Origin: SIG598 sp045605025
GTDB taxonomy: Bacteria > Bacillota > Clostridia > Oscillospirales > Acutalibacteraceae
NCBI GenBank assembly: GCA_045605025.1
Contig: JAZUPE010000043.1
Span: forward strand, 1 to 64,000
Reading direction: 5' to 3'
Length of the DNA: 64,000 nucleotides
Below are positions 8,414 to 16,356 of this stretch, one piece after another. The notes under the pieces were generated by a model, which was not told where the DNA came from, did not search any database, and worked only from the letters and a program-made list of their open reading frames with translations. A program made the translations under genes and the position numbers. How positions within the stretch are numbered: the stretch's first letter is position 1; the number at the start of each line of letters is the position of its first letter.

Positions 8414-8442
8414 ATTCTATCACAAAGAGAAACGGATATCAA
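8414..8442 (-). promoter_or_regulatory. Sigma-A promoter for the XRE regulator
   Basis: Minus strand TTGATA (8437-8442), 17-bp spacer, TAGAAT (8414-8419). The divergent stretch 8345-8656 contains only this and the DegV promoter. Confidence 0.7.
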
Positions 8443-8593
8443 CCTTTAATCGCTTACACGGTTCTTTTTTACAAAAATCATCACAGGGCGCCAATAATTC
8501 GCACAGCAGAGCCATTCTACTGGCAGGAGAGTGCAATTCTACTGTTCTATCGGGCAATATATTTTCCGTTTACGTCCGGTTGTTTTGAGTGGG

Positions 8594-8623
8594 TTGCTAA
8601 TTGTGGGCAGAACAGGATATAAT
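8594..8623 (+). promoter_or_regulatory. Promoter for the DegV gene
   Basis: TTGCTA (8594-8599), 18-bp spacer, TATAAT (8618-8623), about 33 bp before the DegV start. Confidence 0.6.
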
Positions 8624-8656
8624 CAATGCAGATCATTCAAAAAAGGAGACAGCCCC

Positions 8657-9529
8657 ATGAACTATTCTTTCCTTATCACCACAGATTCCGGATGCGATCT
8701 GCAGATCGACTACTGCCGCAGCCGACAGATAATCCCCTACTATATGAAATACACCATGGATGGCGCAGAGTTCACCGACGTGATGACCGAAGCCTCCATC
8801 AAAGACTTCTATAATAAAATGCGTATCGGCGGTGTTGCCACCACCACCCAGATCAACCCCAGAGATTTTGTGGATTTCTGGAGACCGCTGCTTGCCGAAG
8901 GAAAGCCCATCCTGCACCTCTCTCTCTCCGCTGCCATCTCCGGCACCTACAGCAACGCTCTGACCGCTGTGGACCTGCTCAAAGAGGAATTCCCCGAATC
9001 CCGCATCGTAGTTATTAACTCCACCTCTGCCTCTGCCGGTTACGGTTCCATGTGCGTCTATGCCGCAGATATGCGTGACGCCGGCAAATCCATAGACGAG
9101 ATCGCCGCATGGCTCAACAACATAAAGAGATCCTTCAACGCCTATTACACCACCCCCGACCTGACCTATCTGCATCGCGGTGGAAGAGTCAGCAAAACCA
9201 GTGCTGTTCTCGGCGGTCTGCTGGGCATCAACCCCATTCTTGACCTCGATGCCGAAGGACACCTCAAGGTCTGCGACAAGGTCCGCGGCGTACAGGCAAC
9301 CTATGACCGCATGGTCAAAACCATCAAAGAGCGTGTATTTGATCCCTCCACTCAGACCCTCTTTATCAGTCACGCCGACTGTCCCGACCGCGCGAAAATC
9401 CTCGCCGAACGTCTAAAGAAGGAAGTCGGCTTCCGCGATGTATTCATTTCAAACATCGGCGTAATCATCGGTTCACACACCGGTCCCGGTCTGGTGGCAA
9501 CTTTCTTCATCGGCAAAGCCCGAGAGTAA
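8657..9529 (+). CDS. DegV family fatty-acid-binding protein
   Basis: A 290-residue two-domain DegV protein. Family marks are the N-terminal TTDSGCDL, the PTTTQINP-like TTTQINPRDF segment, LSAAISGTYSNA (the lipid head-group-binding loop), TYLHRGGRVSKTSA, and the C-terminal GVIIGSHTGPG. In Firmicutes DegV homologues such as FakB bind a fatty acid and present it to the kinase FakA for phosphorylation and use in phospholipid synthesis. No fakA is visible here, so a FakB role is family inference. The start at 8657 follows AAAAGGAGACAGCCCC; upstream in-frame codons from 8531 lie before the promoter. It is monocistronic, with a terminator at 9576. Confidence 0.9.
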   Translation: MNYSFLITTDSGCDLQIDYCRSRQIIPYYMKYTMDGAEFTDVMTEASIKDFYNKMRIGGVATTTQINPRDFVDFWRPLLAEGKPILHLSLSAAISGTYSNALTAVDLLKEEFPESRIVVINSTSASAGYGSMCVYAADMRDAGKSIDEIAAWLNNIKRSFNAYYTTPDLTYLHRGGRVSKTSAVLGGLLGINPILDLDAEGHLKVCDKVRGVQATYDRMVKTIKERVFDPSTQTLFISHADCPDRAKILAERLKKEVGFRDVFISNIGVIIGSHTGPGLVATFFIGKARE

Positions 9530-9575
9530 CACAGAATCAATCAGAATATGTCGGGAATTAATTCCCCCTCCATCC

Positions 9576-9618
9576 CAGGCAGTCCGCTTATTACCGGCGG
9601 GCTGCCTGTCCTTTTATT
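9576..9618 (+). terminator. Intrinsic terminator after DegV
   Basis: CAGGCAG (9576-9582) pairs with CTGCCTG (9602-9608), followed by TCCTTTTATTT. Confidence 0.7.
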
Positions 9619-9651
9619 TGTACAAAGCATCACAGGCGCCACTTGCAAGGG

Positions 9652-9680
9652 TTGAAAAACGAACATAAGTTCGATATAAT
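9652..9680 (+). promoter_or_regulatory. Sigma-A promoter for pcrA containing an SOS box
   Basis: TTGAAA (9652-9657), 17-bp spacer, TATAAT (9675-9680). The spacer holds a LexA box, so repressor binding would block RNA polymerase. Confidence 0.85.
9660..9673. promoter_or_regulatory. LexA (SOS) box upstream of pcrA
   Basis: CGAACATAAGTTCG contains the palindrome GAAC-N4-GTTC and matches the Gram-positive LexA/DinR operator. It lies between -35 and -10 of the helicase promoter. Confidence 0.85.
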
Positions 9681-9738
9681 GGTGACATTGCGATGAACGC
9701 CCTCATCGTCAAAGATCAACTGAAAGGCGGTACACACA

Positions 9739-11892
9739 ATGGCAAACCGCATCCTTGACGGACTCAATGAACAGCAGCTGGCGGCTGTAACAGAAACCGA
9801 AGGCTATGTACGCCTTATCGCCGGAGCAGGTTCGGGCAAAACCCGCACACTTACCCGCCGTTTTGCGTATATCACACAGACGCTCGGCGTTTCCCCTGCC
9901 AACGTGCTGTGCGTCACTTTCACCAATAAAGCCGCCTCGGAAATGCGAAACCGCATCAAGGATCTTACCGGTGACAATGCCGCAGGAATGATAACCACCT
10001 TCCACGGCTTCTGCAACCGGGTGCTCAAGGAGGATATCCACCGTATCAGCTACCCCAAAACCTTTATGATCATGGACCCTGAAGATCAGAAACAGATGGT
10101 TCGCAAGGTCATGGAGGACATGGGACTTGCACTGAAGGATTACCGCATCAAGCACATCGTCGAGGACATGATCGGCCCCAAAAAGGGTGCGGCACTCAAT
10201 TATGTCGCGCTTCTTGCCGCCACCGGCAACGCCTCTCTTGAGGAATGCATTGCGAAGTCATATAAAGAGGATGACGAGATTTTCTACCGCTATCTGCTGG
10301 AGCAGAAGAAGAGCTTCGCGCTGGATTTTGACGATCTCATTTACTTTGTGCTGTACATTTTCTCTCAGCATCGTCCGACGCTGCAAAAATGGCAGCACCG
10401 GCTGGAGTATATCATGGTCGATGAGTTTCAGGATGTGGACGACACCGAATACGCCCTTGTTTCCCAGCTGGCCGGCGAACACCACAACCTCTTTATCGTG
10501 GGTGATCCCGACCAGACAATCTACACATGGCGTGGCGCCAAGGTGGATTACATCATGAATTTTGACCAGCTCAACCCGGGCTGCAAGACTCTCATGCTCA
10601 CCTCCAACTACCGATCCACTCCGCAGATCGTTTCGGTGACCAATTCCCTCATCAGTCACAACCGCTACCGCATCGACAAGCAGCTTGAGGCTGTAAAGGC
10701 AAACGGCGCACGGGTGATCTATTCGCACTCACGCACTGATAAAGAGGAAGCACAGTACATCGGTGAGCTCATTCAGTTTCATCACGCCGCGGCTATACCA
10801 TACAGCTCTGTCGCCATCCTGTACCGTGCCCATCACATCAGCCGCTTCCTTGAAGAGGAACTGCTGTCAAGGAATATACCTTACCGGGTATATGGCGGCG
10901 TTGGTTTCTATGAACGCCGTGAAATCAAGGACGCGCTTTGCTATCTGCGCATGCTCACCTCCGCTGATGACCTCGCTTTAGCAAGGATAATCAACACCCC
11001 TCGCCGCGGCATCAGCCGGACCAAACTGGGTCAGCTTAAAGAATTCGCTGAAAGCCGCGGTCTTTCGCTCTACACTGCCCTGTGCCGCTGTGTAGAGGAA
11101 AACTCCCCCATCATCAACCGCACACGTGCCGCTGAATTCGTGGACATGATCGAAGGTCTGCGCGAGCGGACGGAGGATTATTCTGTCTGCGCCCTGCTGG
11201 AGCAGCTTATGGCTGCCAGCGGTTACGAGCGTATGCTGCGCATCGACGGCGATCAGGATCGTCTTGATAATCTGGCTGAACTCAAGCAGTCCATCTCGCA
11301 ATATGAAAAAGACGAGGGCGAAACCGTAAACGTTACCGACTACCTTGCCGCCGTAACGCTTATGACCGCCGCTGATGAGCCTGACAACTCCGATTCCGTC
11401 AAGCTGATGACGGTACACGCGGCAAAAGGTCTTGAATTCCGCGTGGTGTTTGTCTGTGAGCTGTGCGAGGGCATCTTTCCCAGCCGCCGTACCAACACCC
11501 GCGACAAGATGGAGGAGGAACGCCGTCTTGCGTACGTGGCCCTCACCCGGGCGCGGGACGCACTGTACATTACCGATTCCGAGGGACTGACTCTCGACGG
11601 TTCCATCAAATATCCCTCCCGCTTTGTTTTTGACATTGACCGCCCTCTCATCGAATATACCGTCGAGCTGAGCGAGGATCTTGTGCAGCAGGCAACTGCG
11701 GTAATCGAAAAAGATGAAGGAACCCTTGACATGATACAATACAAAACCGGAGACCGGATCACTCATCCGGTATTCGGAGAGGGAGAAATCATTGAACGCA
11801 ACGAAAAAAACAGCTGCTATGTCGTGCGCTTTTCAGGCGACAGGACACGCAGCATATCTTTCTCGGCTGAATTTCTAAAAAACGGACAGTAA
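9739..11892 (+). CDS. pcrA: UvrD/Rep/PcrA-family ATP-dependent DNA helicase
   Basis: A 717-residue superfamily 1A 3'-5' helicase acting in nucleotide-excision repair, replication-fork and transcription-coupled repair. Motifs in order: LNEQQLAAV Q-motif (9-17), Walker A AGAGSGKT with Lys34, motif Ia VTFTNKAASEMR (59-70), Walker B DEFQD (228-232), motif III GDPDQTIYTWRGA (255-267), LTSNYRS motif IV, VKLMTVHAAKGLEFRVVF motif V and ALTRARD motif VI. The C-terminal 45 residues (GDRITHPVFGEGEI onward) form the Tudor-like RNA-polymerase-binding module of PcrA. Length fits PcrA. A LexA box in the promoter indicates induction by DNA damage, less usual for pcrA than for uvrA/uvrB. The ATG at 9739 follows GAAAGGCGG. 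Confidence 0.94.
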   Translation: MANRILDGLNEQQLAAVTETEGYVRLIAGAGSGKTRTLTRRFAYITQTLGVSPANVLCVTFTNKAASEMRNRIKDLTGDNAAGMITTFHGFCNRVLKEDIHRISYPKTFMIMDPEDQKQMVRKVMEDMGLALKDYRIKHIVEDMIGPKKGAALNYVALLAATGNASLEECIAKSYKEDDEIFYRYLLEQKKSFALDFDDLIYFVLYIFSQHRPTLQKWQHRLEYIMVDEFQDVDDTEYALVSQLAGEHHNLFIVGDPDQTIYTWRGAKVDYIMNFDQLNPGCKTLMLTSNYRSTPQIVSVTNSLISHNRYRIDKQLEAVKANGARVIYSHSRTDKEEAQYIGELIQFHHAAAIPYSSVAILYRAHHISRFLEEELLSRNIPYRVYGGVGFYERREIKDALCYLRMLTSADDLALARIINTPRRGISRTKLGQLKEFAESRGLSLYTALCRCVEENSPIINRTRAAEFVDMIEGLRERTEDYSVCALLEQLMAASGYERMLRIDGDQDRLDNLAELKQSISQYEKDEGETVNVTDYLAAVTLMTAADEPDNSDSVKLMTVHAAKGLEFRVVFVCELCEGIFPSRRTNTRDKMEEERRLAYVALTRARDALYITDSEGLTLDGSIKYPSRFVFDIDRPLIEYTVELSEDLVQQATAVIEKDEGTLDMIQYKTGDRITHPVFGEGEIIERNEKNSCYVVRFSGDRTRSISFSAEFLKNGQ

Positions 11893-11908
11893 CCTTGCAG
11901 AAACAGGT

Positions 11909-12085
11909 TCAGTTCTGCTTTCTGACAACTCCGTATTCATCGTCGTAGCGATAATAACGGCACTCGACCTGACTGCCTGACATCAGACGGCTTACATCGT
12001 CTTCATCCATTCCCACAGTGCACACATAGCACTCCCAGTCTTCGTCATATGCATAATACACACAGCTGTCACATTGTGACGACAT
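11909..12085 (-). CDS. DUF6472 family small cysteine-rich protein
   Basis: A 58-residue acidic protein: SSQCDSCVYYAYDEDWECYVCTVGMDEDD followed by VECRYYRYDDEYGVV. Four cysteines in two pairs (CDSC and CYVC-like, plus a lone C) suggest metal or iron binding. I recognise it as the clostridial DUF6472 type; its function is unknown. The start at 12085 is chosen because GAGGTGGAG lies immediately upstream; the longer frame from 12187 contains that site. It is convergent with pcrA, separated from it by only 16 bp. Confidence 0.75.
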   Translation of the reverse strand: MSSQCDSCVYYAYDEDWECYVCTVGMDEDDVSRLMSGSQVECRYYRYDDEYGVVRKQN

Positions 12086-12180
12086 AATGCTCCACCTCAT
12101 TGATTTTTGATTTATTATATCATTCCGCAGCCGACCGTGCAAGCCAAATCGTTTCATTGTATTTATTACCGCTCCTGCCC

Positions 12181-12208
12181 TTGACATACAGCGATATCAG
12201 GGTATCAT
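12181..12208 (+). promoter_or_regulatory. Promoter for the metallophosphatase gene
   Basis: TTGACA (12181-12186), 16-bp spacer, TATCAT (12203-12208), 39 bp before the start codon. Confidence 0.65.
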
Positions 12209-12247
12209 GGAACCGTGGGAACGATAATTAATGAAAGGTGAATGTTT

Positions 12248-12976
12248 ATGGCGATTTATGTTACCTCTGATCTTCACGGTTACCCGTTCGATAAATTCCA
12301 GAAGTTCCTGGGCAGTGTCAATTTCGGATTTGACGACACTCTGTACATACTCGGCGATGTTATAGACCGCGGCGAGGACGGCGTCAAATACCTCTGCTGG
12401 CTGCTGGTGCAGAACAACGTCACGCTTATACTCGGCAACCACGAGGATATGCTGCTCAACTGCGCGTTTGCTTTTGATCGTATCATGAATAACACGCTGC
12501 ATCAGCTCGACTATGAAAAGCGCGAAAAAATATCGCACTGGTATATGAACGGCTGCGCACCCACCCTTAACGGAATTGCCAGACTTCTCGCGGTCAACCC
12601 CGATATGGTGGACAGTATTCTTGAATACCTGCTGTGCGCCCCTCTGTACGTTCAGCTGACTGTCGGCGAACGTGATTTCATTCTCACCCACGGCGGCCTT
12701 GGCGAGTTTCATCCGGACAAGGAACTCAGTGAATGCACCCGCTTCGAACTGCTGTGGAGCAGACCCTCCACCGCCCAGCGGTATTACGACAATATCACCA
12801 CTATCATCGGGCACACTCCCACCGAATGCTTCGCTGAGGGAAAGAAAGGCGAAATGCTGGTCACCGACACATGGATCGACATCGATACCAGCGCTGCCTA
12901 CGGCGGTCATCCGATGCTTCTCCGTCTTGATGATATGACTCCGTTTTATATGAGCGAGCAAATGCTATCCGATTGA
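12248..12976 (+). CDS. PPP-type metallophosphatase (protein phosphatase / Ap4A hydrolase-like)
   Basis: A 242-residue calcineurin-like phosphoesterase of the PPP group, related to bacteriophage-lambda phosphatase, PrpE and symmetrical Ap4A hydrolase. The dimetal site is complete: DLH (Asp8, His10), GDVIDRG (36-42), GNHED (63-67), ILTHGG (about 141) and a final GHTP (about 186). No signal peptide, so cytosolic. It could dephosphorylate serine/threonine/tyrosine proteins or hydrolyse dinucleoside polyphosphates; sequence does not decide. The start at 12248 is preferred because AAAGGTGA is six bases upstream, whereas the ATG at 12242 directly abuts it. Transcribed alone from a nearby promoter. 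Confidence 0.88.
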   Translation: MAIYVTSDLHGYPFDKFQKFLGSVNFGFDDTLYILGDVIDRGEDGVKYLCWLLVQNNVTLILGNHEDMLLNCAFAFDRIMNNTLHQLDYEKREKISHWYMNGCAPTLNGIARLLAVNPDMVDSILEYLLCAPLYVQLTVGERDFILTHGGLGEFHPDKELSECTRFELLWSRPSTAQRYYDNITTIIGHTPTECFAEGKKGEMLVTDTWIDIDTSAAYGGHPMLLRLDDMTPFYMSEQMLSD

Positions 12977-13041
12977 TTTGTAGCTTTTCTCTATTTTCAT
13001 TTTTCACGATTTATCACTGTTTACAAATTTGACAAAAACTG

Positions 13042-13070
13042 TTGACAACAACGCACTGTTATGCTAACAT
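13042..13070 (+). promoter_or_regulatory. Promoter of the lysine-riboswitch transcript
   Basis: TTGACA (13042-13047), 17-bp spacer, TAACAT (13065-13070); transcription should begin near 13077, just before the aptamer. Confidence 0.75.
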
Positions 13071-13103
13071 CGACGTAATTACTGTTGGTATAATTGAATA
13101 TTT

Positions 13104-13275
13104 CAACTGATAGAGGTGCGGGGCTCACAAGTAACTCCTCTCCAAAAACGCAAGGCAGCGCGGGGAGCGAACAGGTGTCACCGCCGAAGCTGCGGAATTC
13201 ATGCCTTTGATCCGCTTGCTGGGACGATGCAGAATATGTATCGTACTGTCACAGAAATGTGGAGCGCTGTCATGT
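13104..13275 (+). promoter_or_regulatory. Lysine riboswitch (L-box) aptamer
   Basis: Conserved L-box elements appear in order: GATAGAGGTGCGG at the 5' side, GGGGAGCGAACAGG, CACCGCCGAAGC, TGCTGGGACGATG, and CTGTCACAGAAATGTGGAGCG closing the five-way junction. P1 is formed by TGATAG (13108-13113) and CTGTCA (13267-13272). Lysine binding favours the terminator immediately downstream, so the transporter is switched off when lysine is plentiful. Confidence 0.93.
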
Positions 13276-13315
13276 CATCAAAGCTGCCTGACTACGGTGG
13301 CGTAATTTGGTATTT

Positions 13316-13356
13316 AAGCATGAAACAGACTTCGGTTGTTTCATGCTTTTATTTTT
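13316..13356 (+). terminator. Expression-platform terminator of the lysine riboswitch
   Basis: AAGCATGAAACA pairs with TGTTTCATGCTT (stem from 13316 to about 13348, loop GACTTCGGT) and is followed by TTTTATTTTT. It ends 25 bp before the transporter start, as expected for a transcriptional OFF switch. Confidence 0.9.
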
Positions 13357-13381
13357 CAGAAAAATTATGGAGGTAAAGCAA

Positions 13382-15313
13382 ATGGAAAACAATAACATCG
13401 AAAACGCTGTTGAAACCGTCGCTTCCGTTGATTCCGCCGCAGAAGAAGCAATTTCTGCCGAAGTCATCGAAGAAACCACAGCAGCAGAACCCGCCGCTGA
13501 GGCTGTTGAAGAAGCCGCAGCAGAACCCGTTGCTGAGGCTGTTGAAGAAGCCGCAGCAGAACCCGCCGCTGAGGCCGTAGAGGAAGCAGTCGCGGAACCT
13601 GCCGTCGAGGTCGCGGAGGAAGCCACAGCAGAACCTGCCGCCGAGACCGTCGTGGTTGCTGCCGAAGAAGCTGCCCCTGCAGCAGAGGAAGCCCCAGCAA
13701 AGAAGAAAAATGTCGGCCGCATCATCACTAATTCCATCATCGGCATTCTGCTTCTGGGCGTATACGGCTATCTTATTTACCAGAAGGTCACCGTTCCCGG
13801 TTTCTCCGCAATGAACACCATCTGGGCTCTGCTTCCCCCTGTCACCGCCATCGGACTTGCACTGCTCACCAAGGAGGTTTACAGCTCCCTGTTCCTCGGC
13901 ATCGTTTCCGGTGCACTTCTTCTGACCGACTTTGATGTTGTCAAGGCTACCGAAACCGTGTTCGCCAACGGCATCATTGCTAACATCGCCCATTCCGGCC
14001 ATGCAGGAATCCTTGTTTTCCTCGTTGCTCTGGGCATCATCGTGGCTCTGCTCAACTCCGCCGGCGGTTCTCAGGCTTACGGCAAGTGGGCTGCCAACCA
14101 CATCAAAACCCGTAAGGGTGCTATGATGGCAACCTTCGGTCTGGGCTCTCTGATCTTTGTTGACGACTACTTTAACTGCCTGACCGTGGGCAGCGTCATG
14201 CGTCCCATCACCGACAAGAAGAACATCTCCCGCGCAAAGCTGGCTTATCTTATCGATGCCACCGCTGCTCCTGTTTGCATGATCGCTCCTATCTCCTCAT
14301 GGGCCGCAGCTGTCGCAGGTGTTGTTGAAGGTGAAGACGGTCTCACTCTGTTCATCAAGGCTATCCCTTACAACTTCTATTCCCTGCTCACTCTGGCTGC
14401 AATCATTGTAATGACTGTTATCGGTCTTGATTTCGGTTCCATGAGAACCCATGAAGCCAACGCAATCAACGGTGACATCTACACCACCACCGCACGTCCC
14501 TATGACGAGACTGATGACATTCCCGCCACTTCCCGCGGCAAGGTCATCGACCTGATTTTCCCCGTCATCGTCCTTATCCTGAGCTGCATCATCGGCATGC
14601 TTTACACCGGTGGTTTCTTCGACGGCGAGAATTTCGTTGACGCTTTCGCCAACTGCGACGCTTCTCTCGGCCTTGCCATGGGCTCTGTTGTCGCTCTGCT
14701 CATCGTCTTTGTTTACATTGCAATCCGCCGTCTGCTCCCCTTCCAGAAGATGATGGATTGCGTACCTCAGGGCTTCAAGTCCATGGTTCCTGCTATCATG
14801 ATCCTCATCTTTGCCTGGACCATCGGCGAAATCACCAAGGGACTGGGCGCTCAGCAGTACTTCAGCGAGGTCTTCAAGAACGCCTCTTCCACCACCTTCG
14901 CTCTGCTGCCCACTCTTGTATTTGCTGTTGCAATCGTTCTCTCCTTCTCCACCGGTACTTCCTGGGGAACCTTCGGCATTCTGCTGCCCATCGTTGTCAG
15001 CCTCGGTCTGCCCGGCGAACTGCTTATCATCGGCATTTCTGCCTGCCTCGCCGGTGCTGTCTGCGGTGACCACTGCTCCCCCATCTCCGACACCACCATC
15101 ATGTCCTCTACCGGTGCCCGCTGCGACCATCTGACCCACGTCGGAACCCAGATTCCCTACGCTCTGCTGGTTGCAGTAGTGTCCGCTGTCAGCTATGTCA
15201 TCGCCGGTTTTATCCAGAATGTATGGATCGCTCTGCCCATCGCCCTCGTGCTGATGGTTGGTATCCTGTTCCTGATGAAACTCTTCCAGAAGGTCTTCAA
15301 GAAGACTGCATAA
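13382..15313 (+). CDS. NhaC-family antiporter-like transporter, predicted lysine transporter (LysW-type)
   Basis: A 643-residue membrane protein of the NhaC Na+/H+ antiporter superfamily with about 11-13 hydrophobic helices from residue 118 on. Characteristic segments are SLIFVDDYFNCLTVGSVMRPITDKK, APICMIAPISSWAA-like CMIAPISSWAA, and the C-terminal STGTSWGTFGILLPIV and GDHCSPISDTTIMSSTGARCDHLTHV. NhaC-like proteins under L-box control are predicted lysine transporters (LysW), so lysine uptake is the likely role. The first 115 residues form a cytoplasmic, Ala/Glu-rich tail with a 12-residue repeat, unusual for the family, ending in APAKKKNVGR. The start at 13382 follows GGAGG by eight bases; the longer frame from 13307 begins inside the terminator. 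A bidirectional terminator follows. Confidence 0.88.
   Translation: MENNNIENAVETVASVDSAAEEAISAEVIEETTAAEPAAEAVEEAAAEPVAEAVEEAAAEPAAEAVEEAVAEPAVEVAEEATAEPAAETVVVAAEEAAPAAEEAPAKKKNVGRIITNSIIGILLLGVYGYLIYQKVTVPGFSAMNTIWALLPPVTAIGLALLTKEVYSSLFLGIVSGALLLTDFDVVKATETVFANGIIANIAHSGHAGILVFLVALGIIVALLNSAGGSQAYGKWAANHIKTRKGAMMATFGLGSLIFVDDYFNCLTVGSVMRPITDKKNISRAKLAYLIDATAAPVCMIAPISSWAAAVAGVVEGEDGLTLFIKAIPYNFYSLLTLAAIIVMTVIGLDFGSMRTHEANAINGDIYTTTARPYDETDDIPATSRGKVIDLIFPVIVLILSCIIGMLYTGGFFDGENFVDAFANCDASLGLAMGSVVALLIVFVYIAIRRLLPFQKMMDCVPQGFKSMVPAIMILIFAWTIGEITKGLGAQQYFSEVFKNASSTTFALLPTLVFAVAIVLSFSTGTSWGTFGILLPIVVSLGLPGELLIIGISACLAGAVCGDHCSPISDTTIMSSTGARCDHLTHVGTQIPYALLVAVVSAVSYVIAGFIQNVWIALPIALVLMVGILFLMKLFQKVFKKTA
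13487..13640 (+). repeat. 36-bp in-frame tandem repeat encoding an Ala/Glu-rich tail
   Basis: Four complete copies and a partial fifth of a 36-bp unit encode EPAAEAVEEAAA-like 12-residue repeats (protein residues 36 to about 86). Copies one and two are nearly identical at the DNA level, indicating recent slippage or duplication. Confidence 0.85.
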
Positions 15314-15346
15314 TCGCAAATCACAGTCTAAGACAACGCATAACAC

Positions 15347-15378
15347 AAAAGACCGGATCGTTATGATCCGGTCTTTTT
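15347..15378. terminator. Bidirectional intrinsic terminator
   Basis: AAAAGACCGGATC (15347-15359) and GATCCGGTCTTTTT (15365-15378) form a 13-bp stem with runs of A and T on either side. It serves the transporter on the plus strand and the convergent GNAT gene on the minus strand. Confidence 0.88.
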
Positions 15379-15396
15379 CTGTCACTATGTTTGTTA

Positions 15397-16320
15397 TTAC
15401 ACCTTTTTGTAATGCATCCAGCGAATCTGCCGGTTGTATCCTATGCGCCGGTAGAATTCACTTCCGCCTCCGGTCATCATCTTCGCTCCCAGTGGCTTGA
15501 GTCTGCGGTAAAGCTCACTCAGCGCAGCCGCGGCAAGTCCTTTACTCCTGTGGTCTGGAACCGTGCACAGCGGCTCCATGTAAGCAAGACCGCAGCGCTC
15601 CACCCACCACATTCCGGCATAACAGACGTACTCCCCGTCTGCATCGGCAACAAGGATATCCTGCCCGTAGGTGGAATGGGGCGGCGGCGACATGATGGAG
15701 CTGATGATGCCGTTGTAGGCTTTCTGTGGATTCCACGATGAATCATCGGGAATAGGTGCGTCCCAGTTCACAAAGGGGCCCTTATCCTCATGGCCGAAGC
15801 CCTTCCACATACATTCGGCGAACCTGACCGGATCACAATTCGGCGTATCGACAAAGTAATATCCCTCCGGAAGCTTGTGAGTCAGTTCAGCGGCATCAAA
15901 ATCAATGACGTAGTCCGACTCATCCCACGCAACAGCATAGCCGCGCTTCTCAGCAGCAGCGATAAGGGCGGTCTGCCCCGGAAAGAGCACAATTTCCTGC
16001 TCTGTTTCGCCGCCGGGCATATATTCACGGGCGTAGTCGATCATCTCGCCTGCAAGCTCTTCGTATCCCGGACGCAGGTTAAAGAAGATGGCGGTGGCAG
16101 GCGATTCCATGAACGCAAATGCAATAACATTATTCCCATCCAGCCACAGACGGCATAAATGGAGATAGCGCTTGTCCATCCACGACGATGTCAAGGCATA
16201 CTCAAAAAACGGTGCAGGTACGCCGTTGGAATAATCATCGCTGAAGACATCGGTCATAAAGTCCCATACAAGCTGACAGTCGGTAAGTATCTGGAACTGC
16301 TTAGTGGTTATGTTTTTCAT
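15397..16320 (-). CDS. GNAT family N-acetyltransferase (two-domain)
   Basis: A 307-residue protein with a degenerate N-terminal GNAT-like half (about 1-140) and an intact C-terminal GNAT domain. LAYMEPLCTVPDHRSKGLAAAALSELYRRLKPLGA (about 245-280) is the acetyl-CoA-binding beta-4/alpha-3 segment, followed by GGGSEFYRRIGYNRQ, the usual C-terminal strand. Substrate is unknown. The ATG at 16320 follows GGGAGGGAGCTTA. The next gene upstream on this strand, cysK, ends 36 bp away, so it may be the last gene of a cysK operon. Confidence 0.85.
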   Translation of the reverse strand: MKNITTKQFQILTDCQLVWDFMTDVFSDDYSNGVPAPFFEYALTSSWMDKRYLHLCRLWLDGNNVIAFAFMESPATAIFFNLRPGYEELAGEMIDYAREYMPGGETEQEIVLFPGQTALIAAAEKRGYAVAWDESDYVIDFDAAELTHKLPEGYYFVDTPNCDPVRFAECMWKGFGHEDKGPFVNWDAPIPDDSSWNPQKAYNGIISSIMSPPPHSTYGQDILVADADGEYVCYAGMWWVERCGLAYMEPLCTVPDHRSKGLAAAALSELYRRLKPLGAKMMTGGGSEFYRRIGYNRQIRWMHYKKV

Positions 16321-16356
16321 TAAGCTCCCTCCCGCAAGTTACATTTCCGACGACGG

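Noticed and set aside
13487..13640. Possible CRISPR array from 36-bp repeats
   Set aside because: Repeats are contiguous, in frame and encode a protein tail; there are no spacers. The same applies to the 15-bp repeats at 21085-21185 and the ACN run at 38564-38635.
14297..15385. 362-codon minus-strand frame opposite the lysine transporter
   Set aside because: Shadow of the transmembrane gene; acidic low-complexity translation and no start signal.
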